Shown: positions 1 through 8,756, counted from the first letter of the stretch. The stretch: DNA of 64,000 bases from Pontibacter sp. HSC-14F20 (GCF_019599265.1 NZ_JAHZTC010000012.1:83334-147333), one strand, 5' to 3'. A program made the numbers and translations. Notes: generated by a model from the sequence alone, not told the origin.

Positions 1-379
1 AAGTGAGCAAACGTTTCGGAGATGACAGCACTACCAGGCGCAGCACCGCACCAATCAGGCCTGTGCCCTCGGCTATACCTATACCTAACAAGGAAACAAG
101 CACTGTACCCAGCGGCGCAAAATCGGTAAAGTTGGTCACCATGCGGGTCAGGATCATGTGCAGGCCTTCGGTCGAGAGCAAGTTGACCGGTGTTATGGTC
201 TGGCCAGTGCCCGGGTGTACCACTGCCATGTCGAACATGCTGGCTACCCAAGACAAGATGATAACGAACAGCGCGAAGCCGGCAAAGAGCGTGGCCGGGT
301 GCGGCAGGGCGTTGCCGATGCGTTCCACCACCGACAGGAATTTGTCAATCCCTGACTTTTTTTTCTGAATTTGCGTCAT
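1..379 (-). CDS. AbgT family transporter, 5' part only
   Basis: The reverse strand from 379 to the window edge is open and encodes the first 126 residues of a membrane protein starting [10 protein letters not shown]. Recognisable AbgT (p-aminobenzoyl-glutamate/antimetabolite transporter) stretches are [43 protein letters not shown] and [14 protein letters not shown]. The first membrane helix covers about residues 30-48. The family is normally near 500 residues, so about three quarters of the gene lies outside. Members are inner-membrane importers of aminobenzoyl-glutamate or exporters of sulfonamides; the substrate cannot be told from this part. The plus-strand frame over the same bases is a shadow. 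Confidence 0.85.
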   Translation of the reverse strand, partial: MTQIQKKKSGIDKFLSVVERIGNALPHPATLFAGFALFVIILSWVASMFDMAVVHPGTGQTITPVNLLSTEGLHMILTRMVTNFTDFAPLGTVLVSLLGIGIAEGTGLIGAVLRLVVLSSPKRLLT

Positions 380-546
380 AAAAAGGGGTTAGTTTTAGGT
401 TCCCGCCTGCGCAGCGTTTGTTCAGGTATAGGTGCCGGGCATGCGAGGCCGTAGCAAACGGGTTCCGAAATTGCCCAAAAATTTGCAGCCTCGCAAATTT
501 TAGCAAAAAGCCATACCTTCGTTTATCATCAAAAATTGCTTTACCT

Positions 547-1437
547 ATGATCACACCTCTTCAGCCCGCCGACAAAATCGCCATCATCGCCACCGCCCGA
601 CTCATTAGCCACGAAGAAATAGCCACTGCCATCGACATACTGCAAGGCTGGGGTCTGGAAGTAGAAGTCGGCCCGACGGTAGGGGCGCAGTACGGTGTGT
701 TTGCCGGCGACGATGCGCTGCGTTTGCAGGACCTGCAGCAGGCCCTCGACCGCCCCGATATCAAAGCGATCATCTGCGCGCGTGGCGGTTACGGCACCAC
801 CCGCATCCTTGATCAGGTAGACTTCAGCCATTTCCAAAAACATCCAAAGTGGATAGTTGGCTTCAGCGACATCACCTCGCTTCTGTGCCACATTCACAGT
901 TTAGGTATAGAGAGCGTGCACGGCATCATGCCCCTGCTTTTCCCGAAAGGTACTGAAGCTGCTCTGGACAGTCTGCGCCGCGTGCTCTTCGGTGAAGAAC
1001 TCAGCTACAGCACAGGCCCCCATACCTTCAACCGCACAGGTATAGCCGAAGGCGAACTGATCGGTGGCAATCTGGCGCTCCTGCACAACGTCTCCGGCAC
1101 TAGCTCCGACTTCAGCACAAAAGGCAAAGTCCTGTTCCTGGAAGACGTGGACGAGTACCTCTACAGCATCGACCGCATGATGGTGCACCTCGACCGGGCT
1201 GGTAAGCTGAAAGACCTGGCAGGTCTCATCGTGGGCCACTTCAGCGATATGAAAGATAATGCTATACCTTTCGGGAAAGATGCCTACGAGATCATAGCTG
1301 AACACACTGGCAAATATAACTACCCTGTTTGCTACGGCTTCCCGACCGGCCATGAGCCGGATAACCTGGCGCTGGTATGCGGGAGAAGAGCGAAATTGGA
1401 GGTTGAGGAGACTGGGGTGAGGCTGGAGTATTTCTAA
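547..1437 (+). CDS. ldcA: LD-carboxypeptidase (peptidase S66)
   Basis: A 296-residue cytoplasmic serine peptidase of the S66/MccF family, which removes the terminal D-Ala from L,D-linked muropeptides during murein recycling. Visible signatures are CARGGYGTTRILD, GFSDIT (nucleophile Ser107), IGGNLALL, LFLEDVDEYLYSIDRM (Glu199) and TGHEPDN (His269), giving a complete Ser-Glu-His triad. Length fits the family (about 300). The reading frame extends upstream to 418, but ATG 547 gives the usual N-terminus (ITPLQPADKIAII) and the extra 43 residues show no family similarity, so 547 is preferred. It is divergent from the AbgT gene. Confidence 0.93.
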   Translation: MITPLQPADKIAIIATARLISHEEIATAIDILQGWGLEVEVGPTVGAQYGVFAGDDALRLQDLQQALDRPDIKAIICARGGYGTTRILDQVDFSHFQKHPKWIVGFSDITSLLCHIHSLGIESVHGIMPLLFPKGTEAALDSLRRVLFGEELSYSTGPHTFNRTGIAEGELIGGNLALLHNVSGTSSDFSTKGKVLFLEDVDEYLYSIDRMMVHLDRAGKLKDLAGLIVGHFSDMKDNAIPFGKDAYEIIAEHTGKYNYPVCYGFPTGHEPDNLALVCGRRAKLEVEETGVRLEYF

Positions 1438-1449
1438 TTTTGGAGAGTT

Positions 1450-1746
1450 ATGAACCTCTTCAAAAGATTAAAGCTGAATGAAGAATATATCTTTTTCGGA
1501 AATGCGCAGGATCTCGAGCGATTTTTACTCTCTTCTAAAGAACCTAAAGTTGAGAAAATCGGCAGGCAGGAATACAGTTTAACTCCTAGCTTTTCGATGG
1601 GCACTCTGATGGTGATGGGGATGAAAAAACAAGTGACAGGTATAAATGTAACAGCTTCTGTTACAACAATCAACCAAGCTTATCAACAAATACAGTTTAC
1701 AACGACACCTCGCATAGAACATTTTTTATCATTTTGGTATTCTTAA
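1450..1746 (+). CDS. hypothetical protein, 98 aa
   Basis: I do not recognise this small protein. It starts 12 bases after the ldcA stop and may be co-transcribed. It reads as a soluble protein with a charged N-terminus (MNLFKRLKLNEEYIFFG) and a Thr/Gln-rich C-terminal half; there is no signal peptide or membrane helix. The DNA is visibly richer in A+T than ldcA, which suggests a recently acquired or weakly constrained gene. The 202 bases that follow hold no open frame of note. Confidence 0.5.
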   Translation: MNLFKRLKLNEEYIFFGNAQDLERFLLSSKEPKVEKIGRQEYSLTPSFSMGTLMVMGMKKQVTGINVTASVTTINQAYQQIQFTTTPRIEHFLSFWYS

Positions 1747-1948
1747 TTTTCATTGTGGTTGTAACAACTCAAGGAGAGTCTTTTTAGTTTTACCCAATTC
1801 TGCTAGGACTATGGGGCTCTCCCATCTGTGATTTCATACTATCTATAGGGCTCAGGGGGAAGAAGTGGTTGATAAGATAGTCCGGCGCTTGCGGCTAATT
1901 GATGAAAGCCATTTTCTCTTATCAAGAGATCAAGTTTAATGTATAAGT

Positions 1949-2203
1949 ATGAAGAAGTGGATTAATCTCTTTATCGCTGCACTATTTATCACTTCATTTG
2001 TCTTTGCATTTGGAGTATTGAATTCTATGGTAAGCCTCAAATACGAAACTACCTCTCCGGAGCAATGCATATCCACGGTCACAGGAGCTAATCTTTGCGA
2101 TGCAATACAATTTAATAAGACAGCTGCCAAAGTCTCTTTTTTCATCGCTGTTGTAGCTATAATTTACAGGCTATACTTCATTAAAAATAAAGAAACTGAT
2201 TAG
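1949..2203 (+). CDS. small membrane protein, 84 aa, unknown
   Basis: Unrecognised. The N-terminus MKKWINLFIAALFITSFVF is a membrane helix or uncleaved signal. A second helix lies near residues 62-77 (VSFFIAVVAIIYRLYFI), followed by a lysine-rich tail. The loop between them (about 40 residues) has two cysteines, C40 and C50, that could form a periplasmic disulfide. So: two helices with a small outside loop. Base composition is AT-rich like the preceding small gene. It has no clear partner; the next gene is 111 bases away. Confidence 0.5.
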   Translation: MKKWINLFIAALFITSFVFAFGVLNSMVSLKYETTSPEQCISTVTGANLCDAIQFNKTAAKVSFFIAVVAIIYRLYFIKNKETD

Positions 2204-2314
2204 GCTTAGAAAAACCTATTAGATCAGTACAAAATGGAGCAGCGGCTACATATATCTCACTTTATGCATGAAACTGTTAGTTTCAACCTCAAAAACAACA
2301 GACTATAGAACACA

Positions 2315-2833
2315 ATGAATAACGTCGCTATAAAAAGAGTTACGCTAGACGACATCAACCAACTGCAAAAAATCAGCAGACAAACTTTTTCTGAGACATT
2401 CTCAGCTGGCAATACAGAGAAGAATATGAAAAGGTATCTGGAGGAAGAGCTTTCTGTTGAGAAGCTGACTGCCGAACTCCGTGACAGCAACTCCCAATTC
2501 TACTTCGCTACAATCGATGATAAAGTAGTCGGTTATTTAAAGCTAAACACCGGTCAGGCCCAGACAGAACTGAAAGATGGTCAGAGCCTTGAGATCGAAA
2601 GAATTTATGCGCTAAAAGAGTATCACGGAAAAGGCGTGGGACAATCGCTTTATCAACACGCCATCCAGATCGCAAGGCAGCAGCACGTAGACTATGTTTG
2701 GTTAGGTGTATGGGAAGAAAATCCGAGAGCAATTAACTTCTATAAAAAGAATGGCTTTGTCGAGTTTGACAAGCATGTTTTCCAGCTAGGTGATGACGAG
2801 CAGACGGACATCATGATGAAACTTCAACTGTAG
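2315..2833 (+). CDS. GNAT family N-acetyltransferase
   Basis: A 172-residue single-domain GNAT enzyme that would transfer acetyl from acetyl-CoA to an amine. The acetyl-CoA pyrophosphate-binding motif A is EYHGKGVGQSLY after the IERIYAL strand. Motif B is WLGVWEENPRAINFYKKNGF, with the conserved Asn and Tyr. The overall pattern resembles PaiA/spermidine-acetyltransferase-type GNATs, but substrate cannot be assigned from sequence. ATG 2315 is the only sensible start. The gene stands alone, 81 bases before a second, broken GNAT gene. Confidence 0.85.
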   Translation: MNNVAIKRVTLDDINQLQKISRQTFSETFSAGNTEKNMKRYLEEELSVEKLTAELRDSNSQFYFATIDDKVVGYLKLNTGQAQTELKDGQSLEIERIYALKEYHGKGVGQSLYQHAIQIARQQHVDYVWLGVWEENPRAINFYKKNGFVEFDKHVFQLGDDEQTDIMMKLQL

Positions 2834-2914
2834 CTACATAGGATTGCAAAAAAGAGCTCCCTCACTCCCTCTACATTAATCGTAAAAATCTTATAACCCA
2901 CTTTCCAGTATACC

Positions 2915-3440
2915 ATGGCCTCTGCATCACATCCCATCCAACTGCGGCAAGCAACGATCGATGATCTGGCGCTTCTTCGAAAATGGGACGAGGAACCTCA
3001 CGTGATAGACGCTGACCCAAACGATGACTGGGATTGGGCAATAGAACTGCAGCGCGACCTAGCCTGGCGTAAGCAGCTCGTAGCAGTACTCAATGGCCGT
3101 CCTATTGGCTTTGTTCAGATCATTGACCCGGCACAGGAAGAGTCCCATTACTGGGGCGATGTACCGCCTAACCTCAAGGCTGTCGATATCTGGATTGGTG
3201 AAAGAGATTGCCTGAACAAAGGCTACGGAACACAGATAATGCACCTGACGCTGGTGCTTCGAAGACGCCAGGGTGACGGCCGTTCTTATTGATCCGTTGG
3301 CTTCGAATGTGAGAGCGCACCGGTTCTACGAGCGCCTTGGCTTCCGATTCTTGGAGCAAAGACAGTTCAACGAGGATCTGTGCTTTGTTTATCAACTGAA
3401 GCGACAGGACTGGGAAAAGCTGAAAGATAAGCTGGATTAA
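2915..3440 (+). pseudogene. GNAT acetyltransferase broken by a frameshift (AAC(6')-like)
   Basis: The first frame (2915-3292) reads a GNAT N-terminus: IQLRQATIDDLALLRKWDEE, then WIGERDCLNKGYGTQIMHLTL. It then runs into RRRQGDGRSY and stops. The missing part continues in another frame from about 3256 (FEDARVTAVLIDPLASNVRA, then HRFYERLGFRF) to a TAA at 3438-3440. Joined, the two give one enzyme of about 174 residues of the kind labelled aminoglycoside 6'-N-acetyltransferase-like. The break lies at about 3251-3256 and fits one extra base, or a loss of 2 or 5 bases. It could be a true pseudogene or a sequencing error. I see no slippery heptamer that would suggest programmed frameshifting. Confidence 0.8.
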
Positions 3441-3445
3441 GTTTG

Positions 3446-4153
3446 TCAGGCAGCTCTATCAATTCCCTTCGCCCGCACTGCGTTGTAGTAGTTGCAAATT
3501 CCGTTCAACACACACTTCTCGCACCTCGGGTATGACCAAGTACAGATCTTCTGCCCGTGCTTGAGCAGGTGCTTGTGAAAATTAAAAAGCACCACCGCAT
3601 CATTAGGCAGCAGCTCCAGCAGGATATCATGTGCTTTGTTAGCCGTGACTTTGGCTCCGATCAGCCCCACCCGCTGGCTTACCCGGAACACATGCGTATC
3701 AACGGGTAGCACCGGCTTTTTGAAGTTGAACAGTAGCACCAGCGTTGCCGTTTTGAGCCCTACACCCGGTAGTCGCGTCAGCCAGGCCAGCGCCTCCTCT
3801 ACCGGCATCTGTTCCAAAAAATCGATGCTGAATTCTCCCCGCTCCTCTTTGATGATGCGCAACGTTTCCTGAATTTGGGGCACTTTCTGCCCCGGGTAAC
3901 GTGTCGTGCTGATGGCATCGGCCAGATCATCAAAAGGAGCGTTCATCACTCCTTCCCAGTCTCCAAAACGCTCCATCATGGTATAAAAGGCCTTTTCTTC
4001 GTCTTTGTGGTTGGTGCGGTGCGAGAGCATGGTCGAGATCAGCTCGTGCATGTGGCTGCGACGCGGATCAAGTTTCAAGGGCTTGTACTCCTGGTTCAGC
4101 AGCTCGTGGGTAATCATTATTTTTTCCTCAGCAGGTAGCTCATATCCTTCCAT
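3446..4153 (-). CDS. nth: endonuclease III-like DNA glycosylase
   Basis: A 235-residue HhH-GPD base-excision-repair glycosylase/AP lyase. The helix-hairpin-helix carries the catalytic Lys134 in LPGVGLKTA, and the second active-site acid is Asp152 in VDTHVFRVSQR. The C-terminus holds the 4Fe-4S ligands C204, C211, C214 and C220 with canonical C-x6-C-x2-C-x5-C spacing. Length is close to E. coli Nth (211). The N-terminal region (MLSHRTNHKDEEKAF) is diverged from the usual SAQTTD form, so this may be a paralogous Nth clade rather than the housekeeping enzyme. It is convergent with the broken GNAT gene, ending 6 bases from it. Confidence 0.87.
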   Translation of the reverse strand: MEGYELPAEEKIMITHELLNQEYKPLKLDPRRSHMHELISTMLSHRTNHKDEEKAFYTMMERFGDWEGVMNAPFDDLADAISTTRYPGQKVPQIQETLRIIKEERGEFSIDFLEQMPVEEALAWLTRLPGVGLKTATLVLLFNFKKPVLPVDTHVFRVSQRVGLIGAKVTANKAHDILLELLPNDAVVLFNFHKHLLKHGQKICTWSYPRCEKCVLNGICNYYNAVRAKGIDRAA

Positions 4154-4342
4154 ATTGTATTTAAGTTAGCCAGTTCTTAATTAACGGTTTTCCTTAAATG
4201 GCGTTTACGGCAATTACAGTAGCAAAGAGCGACTGTAATTGCTTGAACATTTACTCATAAAAATTGTAATATATCACAACAATTTATTTCGATTCCCGCT
4301 ATACCTGTAGTCTCAGCCCAAACCGGTATTAATTTTCACTCA

Positions 4343-5035
4343 ATGCAAATTAAATTTTTAGGGACAGGAGGTGCCTTTGACATCGATTATCTGAACTCTG
4401 CTGCTCTGGTAACGGTACGGGAAAAATGTGTCCTGCTAGATTGTGGCTTCACGGTATACCCGACGCTGGTGCACAAAAATCTGTTGCATCGGGTAGACTA
4501 CATCCTGCTCACACACCTGCACAACGACCATTGCGGCAGCCTGGCCAATCTGTTGCTGCACAAGCATGTGATAGACAAAGCCCCGAAGCCAACCATCCTA
4601 TACCCGACCGATCAATTCAAGGCGCAGGTATACGAGTTCCTCAAAATACAGGTGAAGAACCCGGATAAGTATGCTGAGTTCGTGCCTCTGGAGCATTTTG
4701 AAGGTATAAAGGCCGTCAATACCTACGGTATGCACTCAGAAGGGCTGCAGTCGTTTGCTTACATTTTTGAAGAAGAGGATAACCGCATCGTATACTCCGG
4801 TGACCTCGGCAAGCCTGACATACTGTTCGACAGACTGAGCCGCATGCCTTCACTGGCTACTTGCGTGTATCACGACATTACCTTCAACCAGGAAAACACG
4901 GGCCATACTTTCTACAAAAAGCTGCTGCCTCACATGAATGGCGTAGAGATGTTCGGCTACCACTGTGACCCAACGCAGAATCCGGAGGATAACCCGATTA
5001 GACTGGTGTTCTACCAAAAAGACCTACTGGCCTGA
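4343..5035 (+). CDS. MBL-fold metallo-hydrolase, RNase Z-like
   Basis: A 230-residue metallo-beta-lactamase-fold hydrolase. The metal site is LLTHLHNDHCG (H58, H60, D62, H63), followed by GMHSEG, YSGDLGKPD and a C-terminal GYHCD. The N-terminus MQIKFLGTGGAFDI is typical of the RNase Z/PhnP-like subgroup. The substrate (RNA end, cyclic phosphate or other phosphodiester) cannot be told. There is no signal peptide, so it should be cytoplasmic. It is monocistronic, with a 189-base spacer shared with the divergent nth-like gene. Confidence 0.85.
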   Translation: MQIKFLGTGGAFDIDYLNSAALVTVREKCVLLDCGFTVYPTLVHKNLLHRVDYILLTHLHNDHCGSLANLLLHKHVIDKAPKPTILYPTDQFKAQVYEFLKIQVKNPDKYAEFVPLEHFEGIKAVNTYGMHSEGLQSFAYIFEEEDNRIVYSGDLGKPDILFDRLSRMPSLATCVYHDITFNQENTGHTFYKKLLPHMNGVEMFGYHCDPTQNPEDNPIRLVFYQKDLLA

Positions 5036-5124
5036 CGCTTTACCGAAAGCATGTATCCTATTGCGCAAAACATGTGTATCAATTTTAGGTTAATGCTGTA
5101 TTAAAGCACAAAACCAGTTGGCAC

Positions 5125-5787
5125 ATGACCTTTACAATGACTTTTCGCTCTGAGAACAAACTACCTTTCCTTCGCAAGCCGCTACACATAGCTTATACTG
5201 CTATTTTCCTGGTTTTCCTGGCGTACACAGGCATTACCACACCAGACCTGCTCAACTGGCTCATCGAAAACTCGCTCACGCTTTCCGTGGTGATCCTTTT
5301 GGCGGCATTTTACAACATCTTCCGCCTCACCGATCCCAGCTATACCTTGATTTTCCTGTTTATGATGTTGCACGTGTACGGCAGCTACTACCAGTATGCC
5401 GACAACCCGTTTGGAGAATGGATGAAAGGACCGTTTAATTTCCAGCGCAACCATTACGACCGCCTGGTGCACTTTGGCTTCGGACTAATGCTCACATACC
5501 CACTGTATGAAATTGCAAGGCGTGGCTTTAACCTGAGCATTTTCTTAAGCAGTGTACTCACACTGTCGCTTGTTCTGTCGCTGGGCGCCTTGTACGAAAT
5601 TGTAGAGTGGGTTGTGGCGGACCTTGTGTATGATGGAGATGAACAGGGAATGGCCTACCTGGGGATGCAGGGCGATATTTGGGATGCGCAAAAAGACATG
5701 GTGCTGGCCTTTGCAGGGGCTTGTATAGCCATTGGGTTTGCTATCGTCTTCCGCAGGCGCAAGCAAGCCGTTGGTTCTGAAAGCTAG
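5125..5787 (+). CDS. DUF2238 / YjdF-like integral membrane protein
   Basis: A 220-residue inner-membrane protein with about six hydrophobic helices. The family motif region is YDRLVHFGFGLMLTYPLYE, followed by YEIVEWVVAD and MQGDIWDAQKDM. Acidic and histidine residues inside helices (His in LVHFGFG, Glu in YEIVEW) are conserved in DUF2238 proteins such as E. coli YjdF; the function is unknown. ATG 5125 or ATG 5137 could start it, and both leave the helices intact. The gene ends at a two-way terminator shared with the convergent OmpA-like gene. Confidence 0.8.
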   Translation: MTFTMTFRSENKLPFLRKPLHIAYTAIFLVFLAYTGITTPDLLNWLIENSLTLSVVILLAAFYNIFRLTDPSYTLIFLFMMLHVYGSYYQYADNPFGEWMKGPFNFQRNHYDRLVHFGFGLMLTYPLYEIARRGFNLSIFLSSVLTLSLVLSLGALYEIVEWVVADLVYDGDEQGMAYLGMQGDIWDAQKDMVLAFAGACIAIGFAIVFRRRKQAVGSES

Positions 5788-5791
5788 CACA

Positions 5792-5832
5792 AAAAAAGCC
5801 AGCTATACCTGATTGGCATAGCTGGCTTTTTT
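5792..5832. terminator. two-way intrinsic terminator
   Basis: Perfect inverted repeat: six A, then GCCAGCTAT, an 11-base loop, ATAGCTGGC and six T. It lies between the convergent ends of the YjdF-like gene (5787) and the OmpA-like gene (5849), so it can stop transcription from both sides. The inner arm and loop contain the CTATACCT octamer. Confidence 0.9.
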
Positions 5833-5848
5833 AAGATCTGTTTAATGA

Positions 5849-6514
5849 CTACAAATCACCCCGCTCAGCGGCTTTCTTCATTTTCTCATTTGCAAAGATC
5901 GCGATCTCTACACGACGGTTAGCCTGACGGCCAGCTGCTGTAGAGTTATCGGCTACCGGGTGGTCAAAAGCCCAGCCCTGTGTCGTGATGCGGGTACGTG
6001 CCACACCCTGCTGTGTAGTATAGTTAGCTACCGACTCAGCGCGACGCTCCGACAGACGTTGGTTTAGATCACGGCTACCGGTGTTGTCGGTGTGGCCCTC
6101 AATAATCACGTTTGTATCTTCGTACTTCTTCAGCGTAGTTGCCAGCTGCTGAATGTCAGTTTGTGCATTCGAACGCAGCTCTGCAGAGTTTACATCGAAC
6201 AGGATACCGGAGTCGAAGGTAATTTTTATACCCTCGCCTACACGCTCTACTTTAGCATTTTCGAGGTCACGGCGCAGCTCTTCGGCCTGCTTGTCCATTC
6301 GGCGGCCAATCAGGGCACCAGCCGTACCACCTACGGCAGCACCAATAATAGCACCTGCTGCTGTGTTACCGGCTACTTTACCAATTACACCACCTACTAC
6401 GGCACCACCACCGGCACCGATGGCGCCGCCTTTGGCCGTACGACTGGCATTACAAGAACTAAATAAGAAGCCGAATACGGCCAGGACTAATAAATAAATT
6501 CTAATATGTTTCAT
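5849..6514 (-). CDS. OmpA-family lipoprotein with glycine zipper (paralog 1)
   Basis: A 221-residue lipoprotein. The signal peptide ends in the lipobox FLFSSC (Cys20). Residues about 28-68 form a glycine-zipper segment rich in GAIGAGGG and GRRMDKQAEEL. The C-terminal half is an OmpA-like peptidoglycan-binding domain with VIIEGHTDNTGS and LSERRAESVANY. YiaD-type proteins of this design tether the outer membrane to murein; that role is inferred here. It is a tandem paralog of the gene at 6835-7602, with near-identical central and OmpA segments but a shorter N-terminal linker. Confidence 0.92.
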   Translation of the reverse strand: MKHIRIYLLVLAVFGFLFSSCNASRTAKGGAIGAGGGAVVGGVIGKVAGNTAAGAIIGAAVGGTAGALIGRRMDKQAEELRRDLENAKVERVGEGIKITFDSGILFDVNSAELRSNAQTDIQQLATTLKKYEDTNVIIEGHTDNTGSRDLNQRLSERRAESVANYTTQQGVARTRITTQGWAFDHPVADNSTAAGRQANRRVEIAIFANEKMKKAAERGDL

Positions 6515-6773
6515 TGTTTTTGCTTTTTAAATTTCAATTATAGTTGTCAGATTAAGCCCTTAATACTCAAAATGTATTAAAATGTTGTATCCGCATATAG
6601 CAGTTGCACTACTTATCACGCTCAAACTACTAATAACCAGCCCATTACCACTAAACCTTGTTATTCTGCATTAGACAAAGTATATACGTAAACTAATTAC
6701 AGAATATGCAAAAGCCGTTAAAATGTGGCTTCTGCAGCCTGTAGAGCAGGTTTTCAATAAAAATCTGGTGCAC
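6515..6773. other. spacer between the two OmpA-like genes
   Basis: About 260 AT-rich bases upstream of the 5849-6514 gene and downstream of its paralog's terminator. No open frame, tRNA-like or riboswitch-like structure stands out. It must hold the promoter of the downstream minus-strand gene, but I find no exact TAnnTTTG box; the closest is a degenerate ATACTTTG on the minus strand near 6675. Confidence 0.5.
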
Positions 6774-6810
6774 AAAAAAGCGCCTGCCAGGTATACCCGA
6801 CAGGCGCTTT
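6774..6810 (-). terminator. terminator of the second OmpA-like gene
   Basis: Ten-base-pair stem AAAGCGCCTG/CAGGCGCTTT (6777-6786 with 6801-6810) and a loop containing GGTATACC. On the minus strand the stem is followed by a run of T, directly downstream of the gene ending at 6835. Confidence 0.85.
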
Positions 6811-6834
6811 CGTACAGGTGCTATACCTGATACC

Positions 6835-7602
6835 TTATTTTACTTCACCGCTTTCGGCAGCTTTTTTCAGCTCCTCGTTTGCTACGATGATAACCTCCAC
6901 ACGGCGGTTTTGCTGGCGACCTTCTGCAGTTGTGTTGTCAGCAATAGGCTGATCAAAGGCATATCCTTTGGCCTCCATACGCGATGCTTCTACACCAAGT
7001 GTGCGGGCGTAGTTAGCTACCGACTGTGCACGGCGCTCAGATAAGCCCTGGTTCAGCTCACGGCTACCCGTGTTGTCAGTATGGCCTTCGATGATGATGT
7101 TGGTGCCATCATACTTCTTCAGCGTCTCTGCCAGTTTAGCAATATCTTTCTTAGCAGCGGCGCTCAGTTCAGCTGAGTTCACAGCGAACAGGATACCAGA
7201 GTCGAAGTTAACGCGGATAGCCTCACCCACGCGCTCTACATTGGCGTTTTCCATGCTCTTCTCCAGTTCCTCAGCCTGCTTGTCCATACGGCGACCGATC
7301 ACCGCACCAGTGGCACCACCTACAGCAGCACCTATAATGGCACCGGCTGCTGTGTTACCCATACGGTTACCGATGATACCACCTACAACAGCGCCGGAGC
7401 CAGCTCCGATAATACCGCCTTTGGTGGTTTTATTCATACCTGTCTTTTCCTGACCGGTAGTGCTTGTATCAGTTCTGTTACCTGTTGTGGTTGACGTATC
7501 GCCTGTACCAGAAGTGGTAGGAGCTGTTGTCTGGCACGAAGTGAACAGCATAGTTACAGCCAGCATCGATGTCAACGATAGTTTTACTAATTTCATAGTC
7601 AT
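6835..7602 (-). CDS. OmpA-family lipoprotein with glycine zipper (paralog 2)
   Basis: A 255-residue paralog of the 5849-6514 product. The lipobox is MLFTSC. A Thr/Ser/Gly-rich linker (about residues 26-56) precedes the glycine-zipper block (GGIIGAGSGAVVGG and GRRMDKQAEELEKS), then the OmpA-like domain (IIIEGHTDNTGSRELNQ, LSERRAQSVANY). It has its own promoter and terminator, so the pair is a tandem duplication of whole transcription units. Met1 or Met3 could start it; both precede the signal peptide. Expected location: inner leaflet of the outer membrane, facing the periplasm. Confidence 0.92.
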   Translation of the reverse strand: MTMKLVKLSLTSMLAVTMLFTSCQTTAPTTSGTGDTSTTTGNRTDTSTTGQEKTGMNKTTKGGIIGAGSGAVVGGIIGNRMGNTAAGAIIGAAVGGATGAVIGRRMDKQAEELEKSMENANVERVGEAIRVNFDSGILFAVNSAELSAAAKKDIAKLAETLKKYDGTNIIIEGHTDNTGSRELNQGLSERRAQSVANYARTLGVEASRMEAKGYAFDQPIADNTTAEGRQQNRRVEVIIVANEELKKAAESGEVK

Positions 7603-7690
7603 GTGATAAAATTAAAAAAATGGTTATTGGTTGATAGTAGTATTACTTAATACGAGTTGTGTTGCTTTTGTGCTTTCGCAATACTAATGC

Positions 7691-7723
7691 CAAACGTAGG
7701 CACAATATTGTGCTTTACCCAAA
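7691..7723 (-). promoter_or_regulatory. Bacteroidota-type promoter of the OmpA-like gene
   Basis: On the minus strand TACGTTTG (7691-7698) matches the -7 box TAnnTTTG, with TTTG 21 bases upstream (7720-7723). It would leave a leader of roughly 80 bases before the start at 7602. Confidence 0.55.
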
Positions 7724-7798
7724 CTATTACTTTCAGCTGCTGAAAAAGTTTGTTTGCACCCGCTCAGCTTATATTCTGTCATGTTTGAGTACTAGCAC

Positions 7799-7829
7799 AA
7801 GAGCCTGTCAGCGACACTAACAGGCTCTT
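7799..7829 (-). terminator. probable accD terminator
   Basis: Ten-base-pair stem AAGAGCCTGT/ACAGGCTCTT with an 11-base loop, 28 bases past the accD stop. On the minus strand the following T-tract is short (TTGTGC), so termination may be partial. The T-run is better on the plus strand, although no plus-strand gene precedes it. Confidence 0.6.
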
Positions 7830-7856
7830 TTAGTCTGAAATTTTAATGCAATCCGT

Positions 7857-8756
7857 CTATGCCGGCTTGGCAGCTTTCTGAACTTTGGCAGCACCGGCGT
7901 TTTCTGCAGTGGCAGGCATGATCATACCCAGCAGGTCAACCAGACGTTGCTTCAGTTCTTTGCGATCCACAATGAAGTCAAGGAAGCCGTGCTCCAATAC
8001 AAACTCCGCACTCTGGAAGCCTTTCGGCAGGTCTTTGCCAATCGTTTCTTTGATAACACGAGGGCCGGCAAAACCAATCAGCGCACCCGGCTCGGCAATG
8101 TTAAAATCGCCCAGCATGGCGTAAGACGCAGTCACGCCACCAGTAGTCGGGTCGGTGAGCAGGGAAATATAAGGCAGTTTTTCTTCTGAAAGCAGGGCTA
8201 GTTTAGCAGAGGTCTTGGCCATCTGCATCAGCGAGAAGCCTGCCTCCATCATGCGGGCACCACCCGATTTTGAGATCATCATGAAAGGGGTGCGCGTCTT
8301 GCGGGCATGGTCAATGGCGCGGGCAATCTTTTCACCCACCACAGATCCCATAGAGCCGCCGATGTAGGCAAAGTCCATACAGGCGATGGTGATGTCTTTG
8401 CCACCGGACTTGCCGTAGGCAGTGCGCACGGCATCTTTCAAACCGGTTTTGCGCTCTGTTTCGACAATGCGCTGCGGGTATGGCTTGGAGTCAGTGAAGT
8501 TCAGCGGGTCGCCCGAGCTCATGTCCTGATCCATTTCCGTGAATTTATTGTCGTCGAACAGGATGGCAAAATATTCCTTGGAGCCAATACGGTCGTGGTA
8601 GTTGCACTTCACGCAGGTCTTCAGGTTTTTGCGGTGCTCGGTCATGCTGGTCACTGTTTTGCAATCCGGGCACTTAAACCACAAGCCGTCCGGAGTTTCT
8701 TTCTTCTCCTCTGTCGGTGTGATAATTCCTTTTTCTACTCGTTTAAACCAAGGCAT
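7857..8756 (-). CDS. accD: acetyl-CoA carboxylase carboxyltransferase subunit beta
   Basis: A 299-residue beta subunit of the acetyl-CoA carboxylase carboxyltransferase, which makes malonyl-CoA for fatty-acid synthesis together with AccA. The N-terminal zinc ribbon is C29-x2-C32-x15-C48-x2-C51, followed by the crotonase-like carboxyltransferase fold with [25 protein letters not shown] and IGFAGPRVI. Two ATGs are adjacent (8759 and 8756); the second gives the usual [11 protein letters not shown] start. It is single, with its own promoter at 8839-8869. Confidence 0.97.
   Translation of the reverse strand: MPWFKRVEKGIITPTEEKKETPDGLWFKCPDCKTVTSMTEHRKNLKTCVKCNYHDRIGSKEYFAILFDDNKFTEMDQDMSSGDPLNFTDSKPYPQRIVETERKTGLKDAVRTAYGKSGGKDITIACMDFAYIGGSMGSVVGEKIARAIDHARKTRTPFMMISKSGGARMMEAGFSLMQMAKTSAKLALLSEEKLPYISLLTDPTTGGVTASYAMLGDFNIAEPGALIGFAGPRVIKETIGKDLPKGFQSAEFVLEHGFLDFIVDRKELKQRLVDLLGMIMPATAENAGAAKVQKAAKPA

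Noticed and set aside
3..368. 121-residue plus-strand reading frame at the left edge
   Set aside because: Low-complexity shadow of the minus-strand AbgT transporter gene, whose translation matches a known family.
418..546. Upstream extension of ldcA
   Set aside because: Adds 43 residues with no family similarity; ATG 547 gives the standard N-terminus.
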